Source: DASUPK01 sp963848955
GTDB lineage: Bacteria; Actinomycetota; Thermoleophilia; Solirubrobacterales; 70-9
Assembly (NCBI GenBank): GCA_963848955.1
Contig: CAWKFQ010000024.1
Location: forward strand, 389,038-453,037
DNA: 64,000 nucleotides
Reading direction: 5' to 3'
In this document: positions 36,757-45,856 of the stretch, piece after piece
How positions within the stretch are numbered: position 1 is the stretch's first letter
How the letters are laid out: each line of letters starts with the position of its first letter
Translations under genes and position numbers: made by a program
The notes under the pieces: generated by a model
The model's input: only the letters and a program-made list of their open reading frames with translations
Told to the model about the DNA's origin: nothing
Databases searched by the model: none

Positions 36757-37759
36757 GGGCGTGGTCAGCGGGACTGACCCGCTGGTGGTGCAGGTCGGCG
36801 CCGAGCGGAGGCCCGCCTGGGCGGATCTCGGGTTGGTCGGCGAGGTGAGGGAGGGCGACGAGGTGGTCGTCAACGTCGAGGCGCGCGACCTCGGGCTCGG
36901 CTCGGGCGGCTTCGACGTGGTCCACGTCAACCTGACTCGCGGGCTCGAAGCACCCGGGGCGGAAGAGGCGGCGGCGATGAAGCTCAACTACTCACCGCTG
37001 CAGCATCCGGTCGAGCCGGTGGAGGCCCTGCCGGAGGAGGCCGGGAGGCCGATTCCGGTGCTCGTGCTCTCCCTACACGGACAGCTCGCCCCGGCAGCCT
37101 GGGCCGCCGGTCGTGTGGCGGGCGGGCTGCGCGTGGGCTACATCCAGACGGCCGGCGGTGCCTTGCCCGGAGCCCTGTCGACGGATGTCGCCGAGCTTCG
37201 CGCGCGCGAGTTGCTCTGCGAGCACGTCACGGCCGGCCCCGCCTACGGCGGCGAGCGCGAGGCGCTCTCGGTAATTGGAGCGCTTGGCGCCGCGGCGGGG
37301 CCGCTCGGCTGGGATGCGGCGATCGCCGGGCCGGGGCCGGGCATCGCCGGTTCCGGCAGCGCGCTGGGGCACGGCGGCATGGCCGCGCTCGACTCCGTGC
37401 ACGCCGCAATCGGCCTGGGTCTGGAGACGCTGCTCGCGCCGCGCCTCTCGAGCGGCGACCCGCGGGAGCGACACCGCGGCTTGAGCCATCACACGGAATC
37501 CGTGTTGCGGATGCTGCTCGCGGGCGTACGGGTGCCGGCTCCGGCTGACGATCGCGACGCGCTCGATTGCCTGCGGGACGCCTGCGGCGATCGGCATGAG
37601 GTCTGGGGCGGGGAGGCAGAGGTCGACGAGTACGCGGCGAGCGGCCTGCCCGCGCACCACATGGGGCGTTCGATCGAGGAGGACGTTTTGTTCTTCGCCG
37701 CCGCGCTCGCCGCCGGGGACGGCCTGGCCGCCGCGGCGCTGGTCGGGGAGGCGGCGTGA
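36740..37759 (+). CDS. DUF3866 family protein
   Basis: A 339-residue protein of a family restricted largely to Actinomycetota and some Firmicutes, function unknown. Signature segments are VLSLHGQLAPAAWAAGR, GYIQTAGGALPGALS, WDAAIAGPGPGIAGSGSALG and RHRGLSHHTESVLRMLL. The conserved Ser-His-His and Gly-Pro-Gly loops look like an active site. ATG 36740 lies inside the peptidase gene, and the stop overlaps the NUDIX start. Confidence 0.85.
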   Translation: MLKLRRGVVSGTDPLVVQVGAERRPAWADLGLVGEVREGDEVVVNVEARDLGLGSGGFDVVHVNLTRGLEAPGAEEAAAMKLNYSPLQHPVEPVEALPEEAGRPIPVLVLSLHGQLAPAAWAAGRVAGGLRVGYIQTAGGALPGALSTDVAELRARELLCEHVTAGPAYGGEREALSVIGALGAAAGPLGWDAAIAGPGPGIAGSGSALGHGGMAALDSVHAAIGLGLETLLAPRLSSGDPRERHRGLSHHTESVLRMLLAGVRVPAPADDRDALDCLRDACGDRHEVWGGEAEVDEYAASGLPAHHMGRSIEEDVLFFAAALAAGDGLAAAALVGEAA

Positions 37760-38304
37760 ACGACGAGAACCCGAAGAACGACGAGACCCTCAAGAAGGAG
37801 GGGAGCAAGCTCGTCTACCGGGGCCCCATCGCGTCGGTGCGCTTGGAGACCTTCCAGTACTCCGACGGGAGCCGGTCGACGAGGCAGGTGGTGCTCCATC
37901 CCGGAGCGGTCTGCGTCGTCCCGCACGACGGGCGCTCGGTCTACATGGTCGAGCAGCCGCGGGAGGCGGTCGAGGAACCGGCGCTGCTCGAGCTGCCGGC
38001 CGGGAAGCTCGACGTCGAGGGGGAGACCCCGCTCGAGTGTGCCCAGCGCGAGCTCGGCGAGGAGATCGGCAAGTCCGCCGGCGACTGGCGCGAGCTGAAG
38101 AGCTTCTACACGAGCCCGGGGTTCGCCAACGAGCGGGTCTGGCTTTTCCTGGCGACCGAGCTCTACGACACCCCGGCGCGCCGGCACACGGACGAGCGGA
38201 TCGAAATCGTCGAGTTCGCGCTCGACGATCTCGACACCGCAATCGACCGCTGCGAGGACGCCAAGTCCCTCATCGGCCTGATGATGCTCAAGCAGCTGAT
38301 CTAG
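37756..38304 (+). CDS. NUDIX hydrolase, ADP-ribose pyrophosphatase type
   Basis: A 182-residue enzyme. The Nudix box reads GKLDVEGETPLECAQRELGE plus EIG, fitting G-x5-E-x7-REUxEExG, preceded by LLELPAGK as in ADP-ribose pyrophosphatases. It also has SPGFANERVWLF and VEFALDDLD. Likely substrates are ADP-ribose or related nucleotide sugars. It is coupled to DUF3866 by a GTGA overlap. Confidence 0.88.
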   Translation: MNDENPKNDETLKKEGSKLVYRGPIASVRLETFQYSDGSRSTRQVVLHPGAVCVVPHDGRSVYMVEQPREAVEEPALLELPAGKLDVEGETPLECAQRELGEEIGKSAGDWRELKSFYTSPGFANERVWLFLATELYDTPARRHTDERIEIVEFALDDLDTAIDRCEDAKSLIGLMMLKQLI

Positions 38305-38346
38305 CCCGCGTGAAGGGACCGGCGGGTGGCCGCGGAAGTAGTTTGC

Positions 38347-39315
38347 ATGGCCACGCTTGCGCCGCCGCGTGAGGCGACAGAACCGAAGCCGTCCGAGCGC
38401 TACGAGGCTCTGGTGCTGGATTTCCTCGCGCATCTGGAGTTCGAGCGCGGGCTATCCCGCAACACGCTCTCCGCGTACCGCACGGACCTTCTCCAGTTCG
38501 GTCGCTTCCTGGCCGAGCGTGGTCGCGACGCGACCAGCGCCACGGCCAGCGACCTCTCTGACTTCCTCGCGGACCTGGCCAAGGGAGACGGGAACGGCCG
38601 AGCCCCCTGCTCGACCGCCACCGTCCATCGGAAGGCAGCCTGCCTGCGGTCCTTCTACCGGCATCTGCGCCGCGAGGAGACGATCGACGACGACCCCGCA
38701 GCGAGGCTTGAGACACCCCAGCGTGGCCGCAAGCTTCCCGAGGTCCTGAGCTATGCGGAGGTGCAGAAGCTGCTCGCACAGCCGCGTGGCGATGAGCCGA
38801 CCGCCATTCGAGACCGCGCGCTCCTCGAGCTGATGTACGCGTCCGGGCTGCGGGCGTCGGAGACGATCTCGCTGGAGGTCTCCGACGTCGACGTCGAGCA
38901 CGGGATCGTCCGCGCCCGAGGCAAGGGATCCAAGGAACGGCTCGTCCCGGTTGGCGGCAAGGCCGTCGCCGCGGTCAGGGTCTATCTGCGCTCCGGGCGG
39001 CCCAAGTTGCTGAACTCACCGGAGGAGCCCAAGCTGTTCGTCAACTTCCGCGGCGGGCCGCTGACCCGCCAGGGCCTCTACAAGATCGTGCTTCGCCACG
39101 CGAAGTCCGCCGGGCTCGGCAACCGGATGAGCCCGCACACGCTGCGGCACTCGTTCGCCACGCACCTGCTGAGCGGCGGCTGCGACCTGCGCTCGGTCCA
39201 GGAGATGCTCGGCCACGCCGACCTCTCGACCACCCAGCTGTACACCCATCTCTCGGGTGAGGAGCTCAAGGAGGCCTACTTCAAGGCCCATCCACGGGCT
39301 CATCTGTCTCGCTAG
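38347..39315 (+). CDS. xerD: Tyrosine site-specific recombinase XerD
   Basis: A 322-residue recombinase for chromosome dimer resolution at dif. The SAM-like N domain (residues 20-110) is followed by the catalytic domain with Arg169 (YASGLRASE), Lys193, His264 and Arg267 (SPHTLRHSFATH), His290 and the nucleophile Tyr299 (STTQLYTHLSG). The ATG at 38347 is preceded by GGAAG; a GTG at 38326 would add seven residues. Housekeeping position between NUDIX and mutM, rather than a mobile element. Confidence 0.9.
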   Translation: MATLAPPREATEPKPSERYEALVLDFLAHLEFERGLSRNTLSAYRTDLLQFGRFLAERGRDATSATASDLSDFLADLAKGDGNGRAPCSTATVHRKAACLRSFYRHLRREETIDDDPAARLETPQRGRKLPEVLSYAEVQKLLAQPRGDEPTAIRDRALLELMYASGLRASETISLEVSDVDVEHGIVRARGKGSKERLVPVGGKAVAAVRVYLRSGRPKLLNSPEEPKLFVNFRGGPLTRQGLYKIVLRHAKSAGLGNRMSPHTLRHSFATHLLSGGCDLRSVQEMLGHADLSTTQLYTHLSGEELKEAYFKAHPRAHLSR

Positions 39316-39325
39316 CCCGGGTCAC

Positions 39326-39338
39326 TAGCATCGGGCGG
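39326..39338 (+). promoter_or_regulatory. Leaderless-type -10 box for mutM
   Basis: TAGCAT at 39326-39331, 7 nt, then ATG 39339. Confidence 0.5.
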
Positions 39339-40322
39339 ATGCCCGAGCTACCCGAGGTGGAGACGGTCCGTCGCCAACTCGAGCCGGAGCTGGTCGGGAA
39401 GCGGATCGAGTCCGCCACCGTGCTCGACGAGCGGCTCACCAGGCCGGAACCGCCCGCGGCGCTCGAGCGGGCCGTCGCGGGCCGCGAGGTGACCGCCGTT
39501 GCGCGACGCGGCAAGTACCTGCTGCTCGGCCTCGAGGGCGGCCGAACACTCGCTCTGCACCTACGGATGACGGGGAACCTCCTGCTGCGAGATCCGCAGG
39601 GCATGACGGCCGACCTGATGAAGAGCGAGCCGGCGTCACGCGGGTCGCGCTCGGCGGAGCCTCGCGCGCCCTCGCCGGAACCGAGCCATGTGAGGGCTCG
39701 GTTCGAGCTCGACGACGGGCGGGTGCTGCTGTTCACCGACGTGCGCCGCTTCGGGCAGGCCGTCGTGCTCGACGCGGGCGATCAACTCGATGACTTCTTC
39801 GCCTCCCGCCTCGGCATCGAGCCGCTCTCGGGCGAGCTCACCCCGGAGCGGCTGCTCGAGCTGGCGGCGGGCCGGAAGGCGCCTCTCAAGTCGTTCCTTC
39901 TGAGCCAATCGAGGATCGCGGGCATCGGGAACATCTATGCGGACGAGGCCCTCTGGCGGGCACGGCTGCATCCGCTCTCGCCGGCGGGCTCGATGAAGCT
40001 GGAGCACGCAGAGCGGCTGGTTCAGGGGATCGTCGGCGCTCTGCAGGCGGGTCTTGACCATGGCGGCGCCAGCATCGACGACTACCTCGACGCCCGCGGA
40101 GAGCGGGGCTCGATGCAGGAGGAGTTTCTGGTGCACAGTCGGGAGGGCGAACCGTGCCTCCGGCCCCCGGAGGAGCACCGTCCCTCCCCGCCGCCGGTGA
40201 TCCAGCGGATCGTGGTGGCCGGCCGCTCGACCTACTTCTGCCCGAACTGCCAGGAGCGCCTGCGGCGGCGACCGCGGAGGAAGGCGCGTCGGCGGGCACC
40301 GCGCAGGGCGGAGGCGAGGTGA
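39339..40322 (+). CDS. mutM: Formamidopyrimidine-DNA glycosylase with atypical zinc finger
   Basis: A 327-residue base-excision glycosylase. The N-terminal PELPEVETVRRQLEP supplies Pro2 and Glu3; the H2TH region has QSRIAGIGNIYADEALWRA. Two oddities: a ~25-residue Ser/Pro/Arg insertion after LRMTGNLLLRDP, and a zinc finger with only three Cys (GEPCLRPPEEH...STYFCPNCQ), where the first pair normally is C-x2-C. A highly basic Arg-rich tail ends the protein. GTGA overlap with the next gene. Confidence 0.88.
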   Translation: MPELPEVETVRRQLEPELVGKRIESATVLDERLTRPEPPAALERAVAGREVTAVARRGKYLLLGLEGGRTLALHLRMTGNLLLRDPQGMTADLMKSEPASRGSRSAEPRAPSPEPSHVRARFELDDGRVLLFTDVRRFGQAVVLDAGDQLDDFFASRLGIEPLSGELTPERLLELAAGRKAPLKSFLLSQSRIAGIGNIYADEALWRARLHPLSPAGSMKLEHAERLVQGIVGALQAGLDHGGASIDDYLDARGERGSMQEEFLVHSREGEPCLRPPEEHRPSPPPVIQRIVVAGRSTYFCPNCQERLRRRPRRKARRRAPRRAEAR

Positions 40323-41260
40323 GCGACCCGCCGCTGCCGCCGCTGCCGGACGGCTTCGCCGTCGGCCACTGGTCGGATCCGGAGGGCGGTACGGGCTGCA
40401 CCGTGGTGCTCCCGCCACCCGAGACGCGGGGTGGGGTCTGCGTGCACGGTGGGGGGCCGGGGACACGCGAGACCGACACGCTGCGGCCGCTCGCCAACGC
40501 CCAGGAGGCGAACGCGATCCTGATCACCGGAGGCAGCGCGTTCGGGCTGGCGGCGGCGGACGGCGTCGTTCGCTGGCTCGAAGAGCATGAGCGCGGCTAC
40601 GACACCCCGTATGGCCGCGTGCCGCTGGTGCCCGCGGCGGTGATCTACGACCTGCCCTCGGGCTCGGGCCCTGATGTCCGCCCCGGCCCCGAGGCCGGGT
40701 ATGCAGCGTGCGAGGCGGCCGAGCCGGGGGTGCCGGTGCGGGGCGCCGTCGGGGCGGGGACCGGCGCGACGGTGGGGAAGATCCTCGGCCGCGATCGCGC
40801 CAGGCCGGGCGGCGTCGGCTATGCGGCGCTCGTCACCGGGACCGGCCACACGGTGGCCGCGGTGGCGGCTGTCAATGCGGCCGGGGACGTGATCGACGAG
40901 GACGGCTCGGTGCTCGCCGGCCCGCGCGGGGAGGAGGGGGAGGTCCTGCGCGGCGCTGAGTTGATTGCGGCGATGGAGGCGCCGCCGCAGTTCCGGGTGC
41001 CGGAGGGGAACTCGACGCCGGTCTGCGTCTGCACGGACGCGGCGTTGGACAAGCGGGGCTGCTCGATGGTGGCGCGCGCCGCCACGGCCGGGCTGGGGCG
41101 GGCGGTGGATCCGGTGTTCACTCCGGTGGACGGCGACGTCGTCTTCTGCCTCGCTTCGGGCCGGGAGGAGCCGGATCCGTTCGCGCCCTTCCAGATCGGC
41201 GCGGCAGCCGCCACGGTGACGGCGGCGGCGGTCCGGGACGCGGTGCGGCAGACCGGCTGA
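40319..41260 (+). CDS. P1 (S58, DmpA-like) family peptidase
   Basis: A 313-residue member of the DmpA/BapA N-terminal nucleophile family, which includes L-aminopeptidase/D-esterase and beta-aminopeptidases. Blocks are GGTGCTVVLPP, GGGPGTRETDTL, ILITGGSAFGLAAADGVVRW, AVGAGTGATVGK and, at the autoprocessing region, EGNSTPVCVCTDAALDK. The precursor would be cleaved before the nucleophile (Ser/Thr in NST). The natural substrate is unknown. Confidence 0.85.
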   Translation: MSDPPLPPLPDGFAVGHWSDPEGGTGCTVVLPPPETRGGVCVHGGGPGTRETDTLRPLANAQEANAILITGGSAFGLAAADGVVRWLEEHERGYDTPYGRVPLVPAAVIYDLPSGSGPDVRPGPEAGYAACEAAEPGVPVRGAVGAGTGATVGKILGRDRARPGGVGYAALVTGTGHTVAAVAAVNAAGDVIDEDGSVLAGPRGEEGEVLRGAELIAAMEAPPQFRVPEGNSTPVCVCTDAALDKRGCSMVARAATAGLGRAVDPVFTPVDGDVVFCLASGREEPDPFAPFQIGAAAATVTAAAVRDAVRQTG

Positions 41261-41310
41261 GCGGGGCCTTGACGGCCGGGATGGCTCTCAGGGCGGAGGC
41301 CTCCGGCCGG

Positions 41311-41354
41311 TTTTGGTCACTTGCGCGCGCTGTGGCGATCCAAAGTGACCAAAA
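41311..41354. repeat. Perfect 12 bp inverted repeat between P1 peptidase and recO
   Basis: TTTTGGTCACTT (41311-41322) and AAGTGACCAAAA (41343-41354) are exact complements around 20 nt. It could be a terminator for the P1 peptidase gene or a regulator site before recO. Confidence 0.55.
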
Positions 41355-41387
41355 CTCGTCCGAGCCGTGCGGCAACGTGGATTGGTC

Positions 41388-42107
41388 ATGCCTGGAAGCG
41401 TGAAGACGGAGGCCGTCGTGCTGCGCAGCATCCGCTACGGCGAGGCCGACCGCGTCGTGCATCTGTACTCGGCGACGCGGGGGCGCGTCGGGGCGATCGC
41501 GAAGGGGTCCCGCCGGCCGAAGTCCAGGTTCGGGGGGCGGCTCGAGCCGTTCTTCAGGCTCGACCTGGTGCTCTACGAGGGCAGGGGCGATCTGCTCACG
41601 GTGACCGGCGCGTCGACCGTCGATGGTTACGCGCGGCTGCGCTCGTCAGGGCCGGCGCTGGGGGCGGCGGGCCGAGCCTGCGACTCGGTACTGCGGCTGC
41701 TCGACTCGGGAGAGCCGAACGGGGCGGCCTACAACCTGCTCTGCAACTACCTGGGGCTGCTGGATGCGGATTCGGAGGCCGCCAGCGCGCCGGGCGCCGC
41801 ACTCGCCTTCCGGCTCAAGCTGGCCCTGGCCGCCGGGTTCTCACCGGAGCTGGGGAGCTGCGCCAGCTGCGGTGAGGCCGACCACATCGCGGCGTTCTCG
41901 GGCGCGGCGGGCGGCGTGGTCTGCGCCAGCTGCGAGGGGGGAGGCTTTCCGCTCACAGAGGAGGCGCACCGGTTCATGGTCGATGCGCTGGCCAGTCCGC
42001 TGTCGGAGGCCCCGTCCGCGGGCGGTGGGGTGGCCGCGCAGGCGGATCGGGCGATCACCGAGACGCTCGAGCACCACGCGCATGTGCGGCTCCGCGCCGC
42101 GGCCTAG
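41388..42107 (+). CDS. recO: DNA repair protein RecO
   Basis: A 239-residue recombination mediator that loads RecA with RecR. The OB-fold N-terminus reads KTEAVVLRSIRYGEADRVVH and GAIAKGSRRPKSRFGG; a helical domain and a zinc site (CASC and CASC, ~25 residues apart) follow. The start at ATG 41388 fits the family N-terminus; no clear ribosome binding site or -10 box at the usual spacing is seen. Confidence 0.9.
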   Translation: MPGSVKTEAVVLRSIRYGEADRVVHLYSATRGRVGAIAKGSRRPKSRFGGRLEPFFRLDLVLYEGRGDLLTVTGASTVDGYARLRSSGPALGAAGRACDSVLRLLDSGEPNGAAYNLLCNYLGLLDADSEAASAPGAALAFRLKLALAAGFSPELGSCASCGEADHIAAFSGAAGGVVCASCEGGGFPLTEEAHRFMVDALASPLSEAPSAGGGVAAQADRAITETLEHHAHVRLRAAA

Positions 42108-42862
42108 CTGCGCGGCCGGTACATGCGCTCGGCGACGCGGAGCTTGACCCCCTTCGGGCCCTTGCTGGCGCGCATGAACCAGGGGAAGAAGCGGCCGGTG
42201 ACCGTCGAGCGCTTGCTGCGGTCATAGGCACGGAGCGAGTCAGAGACGCACTGCTCAGCGGTGATCATTCCGGGCGGGATCTGAGTGGTCTCGTCGTAGC
42301 CGGCGACGTCCTGCCACTCGGTCTTCACGGGGCCGGGGTTGACCACCAGGATCTTGACGCCGGTGCCACGAAGCTCCATCCAAAGCGCCTCCATGAAAGA
42401 GATCGCGAACGCCTTGCTGGCGCCGTAGACGGCCTCGTAGGGGAGGGGCTGCATGCCGGCGGTGGAGGCGACGGTGATCACGCCGCCACGCCCCCGCTCG
42501 ACCATCCCCGGGACGAAGGCGTGGGTGAGGGTGACGACCGCCTCGCAATTGACCCGAACCATCTCGGCCTCGCGCTCGGGGTCGAGCTCGAGCAAGCGGC
42601 CGCGGAGGCCGAAGCCGGCGTTGTTGACCAGCAGGTCCACATTCACGCCGAGCTTCTCGACCTCTCCGGGAAGGTCGGCCGCGTTGGTGACGAGGTCGTT
42701 CTCGATGACGTGCGCCGTGGTCGGGAGCTGCTCGGCGAGCCGTTCGAGGCGGTCCTTACGCCGGGCGACGAGGATCAGGTCGTAGCCGCGACCGGCGAGT
42801 TGGCGGGCGAATTCCTCGCCGATGCCGGCAGACGCGCCGGTGATCAGTGCCGTCTCTGCCAT
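42104..42862 (-). CDS. Short-chain dehydrogenase/reductase (SDR)
   Basis: A 252-residue classical SDR. TALITGASAGIGEEFARQLA (nucleotide binding), VNNAGFGLRG, catalytic Ser in TVASTAGMQP and Tyr-x3-Lys in AVYGASKAFAIS. The C-terminus (FPWFMRASKGPKGVKLRVAE) is basic and amphipathic, as in SDRs close to membranes. The substrate is unknown. It is convergent with recO (stop codons overlap by 4 nt) and divergent from dgt. Confidence 0.87.
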   Translation of the reverse strand: MAETALITGASAGIGEEFARQLAGRGYDLILVARRKDRLERLAEQLPTTAHVIENDLVTNAADLPGEVEKLGVNVDLLVNNAGFGLRGRLLELDPEREAEMVRVNCEAVVTLTHAFVPGMVERGRGGVITVASTAGMQPLPYEAVYGASKAFAISFMEALWMELRGTGVKILVVNPGPVKTEWQDVAGYDETTQIPPGMITAEQCVSDSLRAYDRSKRSTVTGRFFPWFMRASKGPKGVKLRVAERMYRPRS

Positions 42863-42875
42863 CGATCGGAGCCTA
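42863..42875 (-). promoter_or_regulatory. Leaderless-type -10 box for the SDR
   Basis: TAGGCT at 42870-42875 (reverse strand), 7 nt, then ATG 42862. Confidence 0.5.
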
Positions 42876-42936
42876 TTCAGATACGCCGAGCCGCGTTCCC
42901 GGCAGCCGCGCCGTCCGGGGTGCGAACATCGGGTCG

Positions 42937-43992
42937 ATGGAGACTCGCGCTGCAACGTTCGAGGATCGGATCCGCTCCTGGGAGTCGGAGTACCTCTGGG
43001 ACCTTGCGACGCCCTCGTATCCGGCGCACAGGCCGGAGCCGGAACCGGACAGTCCGGTGAGGACGCCGTTCCAGCGGGATCGGGATCGGATCGTGCATTC
43101 GAAGGCGTTTCGGCGCCTCAAGCACAAGACCCAGGTGTTCGTGGCGCCGGAGGGAGATCACTACCGGACGCGGCTCACGCACACGCTCGAGGCGTGCTTC
43201 ATCTCGAGGACCGTCGCGCGGGCGCTCGGGCTGAATGAGGACCTGACCGAGGCGGTGGGACTTGGTCACGACCTCGGGCATCCACCCTTCGGACACATCG
43301 GCGAGGAGGTGCTCGACGAGGCCCTGAAGGAGCACGGCATGCGGTTTCGGCACAACGAGCACTCGCTCCGGGTCGTCGAGGTTCTGGCGCGTGACGGGCG
43401 GGGGCTCAACCTGACCGACGAGGTCCGGGACGGGATCCTCAAGCACACCGGCCCGGGGAAGCCGGAGACGCTGGAGGGGCGGGTGGTGCGAATCGTGGAC
43501 CGGGTCGCGTACATCAACCACGACATCGACGACGCGGTGCGGGCCGGGATCATCTCGGACGCGGATCTGCCGGCCGAGGAGATCGAGTTGCTCGGCGAGA
43601 CCGGCGCGGCGCGGATCGACCTGTTGGTGCGTGACATGGTGGAGCGGTCCCGAGCCGAGGGGGACATCGCGCAGAGCGATCAGGTCGGTGGGGCGATGCT
43701 GCGACTGCGGAAGTTCATGTTCCAGCGGGTCTACCTCGGTGAGGAGGCGCGGGCAGAGCAGGAGCAGGCGAGGCTGGCGCTGCGCACGCTGTTCGATCAC
43801 TACCTGGAGCACCTCGACGAGGTGCCGGCGACTGATCCGACGGCCGGGCCGGTGCAGCGGGTGACCGACTATCTGGCCGGAATGACCGACCGTTTCTGCC
43901 TCTCGACGTACGAGCGGCTGATGGCCGGCAATAGGCATATGCGAGGGGCCCCGCAGGCGAAGCCGAGGAGCAACCCGATTAGTCATGTCTAG
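42937..43992 (+). CDS. dgt: Deoxyguanosinetriphosphate triphosphohydrolase
   Basis: A 351-residue HD-domain dNTPase. RRLKHKTQVFVAPEGDHYRT and RLTHTLE provide the first His; LGHDLGHPPFGHIGEE the central HD; VADRVAYINHDIDDAV-type sequence the last Asp. It commonly precedes dnaG in Actinomycetota, as here with an 8 nt overlap. It controls dNTP pools or degrades dGTP. Confidence 0.92.
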   Translation: METRAATFEDRIRSWESEYLWDLATPSYPAHRPEPEPDSPVRTPFQRDRDRIVHSKAFRRLKHKTQVFVAPEGDHYRTRLTHTLEACFISRTVARALGLNEDLTEAVGLGHDLGHPPFGHIGEEVLDEALKEHGMRFRHNEHSLRVVEVLARDGRGLNLTDEVRDGILKHTGPGKPETLEGRVVRIVDRVAYINHDIDDAVRAGIISDADLPAEEIELLGETGAARIDLLVRDMVERSRAEGDIAQSDQVGGAMLRLRKFMFQRVYLGEEARAEQEQARLALRTLFDHYLEHLDEVPATDPTAGPVQRVTDYLAGMTDRFCLSTYERLMAGNRHMRGAPQAKPRSNPISHV

Positions 43993-45746
43993 GTTCACCC
44001 GCGAGAGCGTCGACCGCGTGAAGGAGGCGGTCGACATCGTCGAGATCGTTTCGCCCTACACCGACCTGCAGCAGCGCGGGCAGGACTACTGGGGGAACTG
44101 CCCGTTCCACGACGAGCGGACGCCTTCGTTCAAGGTCAACCCGCGGGACAAGCTCTATTACTGCTTCGGCTGCGAGGCGAGTGGGGACGTGTTCCGCTTC
44201 GTCGAGGAGCAGGAGGGACTGGACTTTGCGTCCGCGGTGGAGTCGCTGGGCGAGCGGACCGGCGTCGAGCTCAAGCGGGAGGACGAGGATCCCAGGGCCG
44301 AGGAGCGGCGGCGGCGGAAGGCGAAGCTCTGGGAGCTGCTGGAGCGGACCGCGAAGTTCTACGAGCGGTACCTGTGGGAGTCGCCGAAGGCGGAGAAGGC
44401 TCGGGCGTATCTGGCCGAGCGGGGGCTGGGGGAGGAGGTGCTGCGGCGTTTCGGCGTCGGGATGGCGCCGAGCCCGTGGGACCAGGTGCTGACCGGGAGC
44501 CAGCGGGCGGGGTTCAAGGTCGATGAGCTGCTCGCGGCCGGGCTCGCGCAGAAGGGCCGGCAGGGCGGGCACTACGACCGCTTCCGGAACCGCATCACGT
44601 TCCCGATCCGTGACCAGCGGGGGCGGGTGCTCGGGTTCGGGGCGCGGGCGCTGAGCCCGGACGCCCAGCCGAAGTACCTGAACTCGCCTGAGGGCGAGCT
44701 CTATCGGAAGAGCCACACGCTCTACGGGATCGATCGGGCCAGGGGGCCGATCGCGAAGGCGCGGAGGGCGATCGTGGTCGAGGGGTACACGGACGTGCTC
44801 GCGCTGCACCAGGCCGGGGTGGAGGAGGCGGTGGCGATCATGGGGACGGCGATCACGCCGGAGCAGGTCGCGATGCTGGCCGGGCTGACCGATGCGGTGG
44901 TGCTGGCGCTCGATGCCGACCGGGCGGGGGCGGACGCGATGATCCGGGCGCAGAAGGTGGCCGGTGGCAGGGGGCTGGAGCTGCGCGTGGCCGCGATGCC
45001 CGAGGGGGAGGACCCGGCCGACATGCTTCAAGGGGGGTCTTCGGATCGGTTCATGGAGCTGGTGGATGGGGCGATCGATCTGCCGAGCTTCCGGGTGGAC
45101 GTGGCGCTCGGGCGGGGCGAGCTGGGCAGCCTGGCCGGGCAGGGAGCGGGTGCTGGAGGAGGTCGGACCGGTGCTGAAGGCGATGGGGGAGACGGCGCTC
45201 GGCTTCGATGAGCTGGTGCGGAAGGTGGCCGACCGGCTCGATACCGATCCGAGCCTGGTACTGGCGCGGGTACGGTCGGCGCGCGAGGCCGGGACGGAAC
45301 AGAATGGGGCGGGGGAGCCGGTGCCCCGGCCGGTGGCCGTCTCGCTGACGCCGCGCGAAACCCGGGAGAGGGCGCTGCTCGCCATGTGCCTCGTCGATCC
45401 GGGGACCGGACGCCAATTCATCGAGAAGCTGACTGACGAGCACATGTCGCCGTCCGGCGCCCCGGCGCTGAGTTGGCTGCGCACTCACCTCGACGATCCC
45501 ATGTCCGGTCTGCCCCGAGACGACCCGGCGCTCACCTCGCTGATCACCGAGCTGGTGATGCGGGCGGAGAGCGAGCCGGCCTCGGAGGCGGCGATGCAGC
45601 TCAACTTCGATCTGCTCGAGCAGCAGCGGCTGGAGGACGGGATCTCGGCGGCCCAGAAGGCGGGCGACTACGAGGTGAGCTCGCGCCTGTCCCAGGAGCG
45701 CGCGGCCCTGACGGATCGCATCGCGCACGCGGGCGTCGTCTCCTAA
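43985..45746 (+). CDS. dnaG: DNA primase, frameshifted
   Basis: A primase of ~586 residues. The CHC2 zinc finger (CPFHDERTPSF...YYCFGC) is followed by the TOPRIM core with VVEGYTDVLALHQAGVEEAV and LALDADRAGADA. A one-base shift near 45140 (removing a G gives LAGQERVLEEVGPVLKAMG) leads to the C-terminal helicase-interacting region. The rpoD gene that often follows dnaG in this phylum is not here; an HNH gene and tRNA-Asn follow instead. Confidence 0.9.
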
Positions 45747-45856
45747 CGGGTTTCACACACTCGGCTCATTCGCGCGCAGCTCCAGCGTGATTTCGCGCGC
45801 CTTTCGTCACAGGTTCGGGCCCGATCCCTCCGGCCCGCTTTGGAAAATTCCTGCAG

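Noticed and set aside
38347..39315. XerD as integrase of a mobile element
   Set aside because: It sits in a conserved housekeeping operon and has the normal XerD length and motifs; no att repeats flank it.
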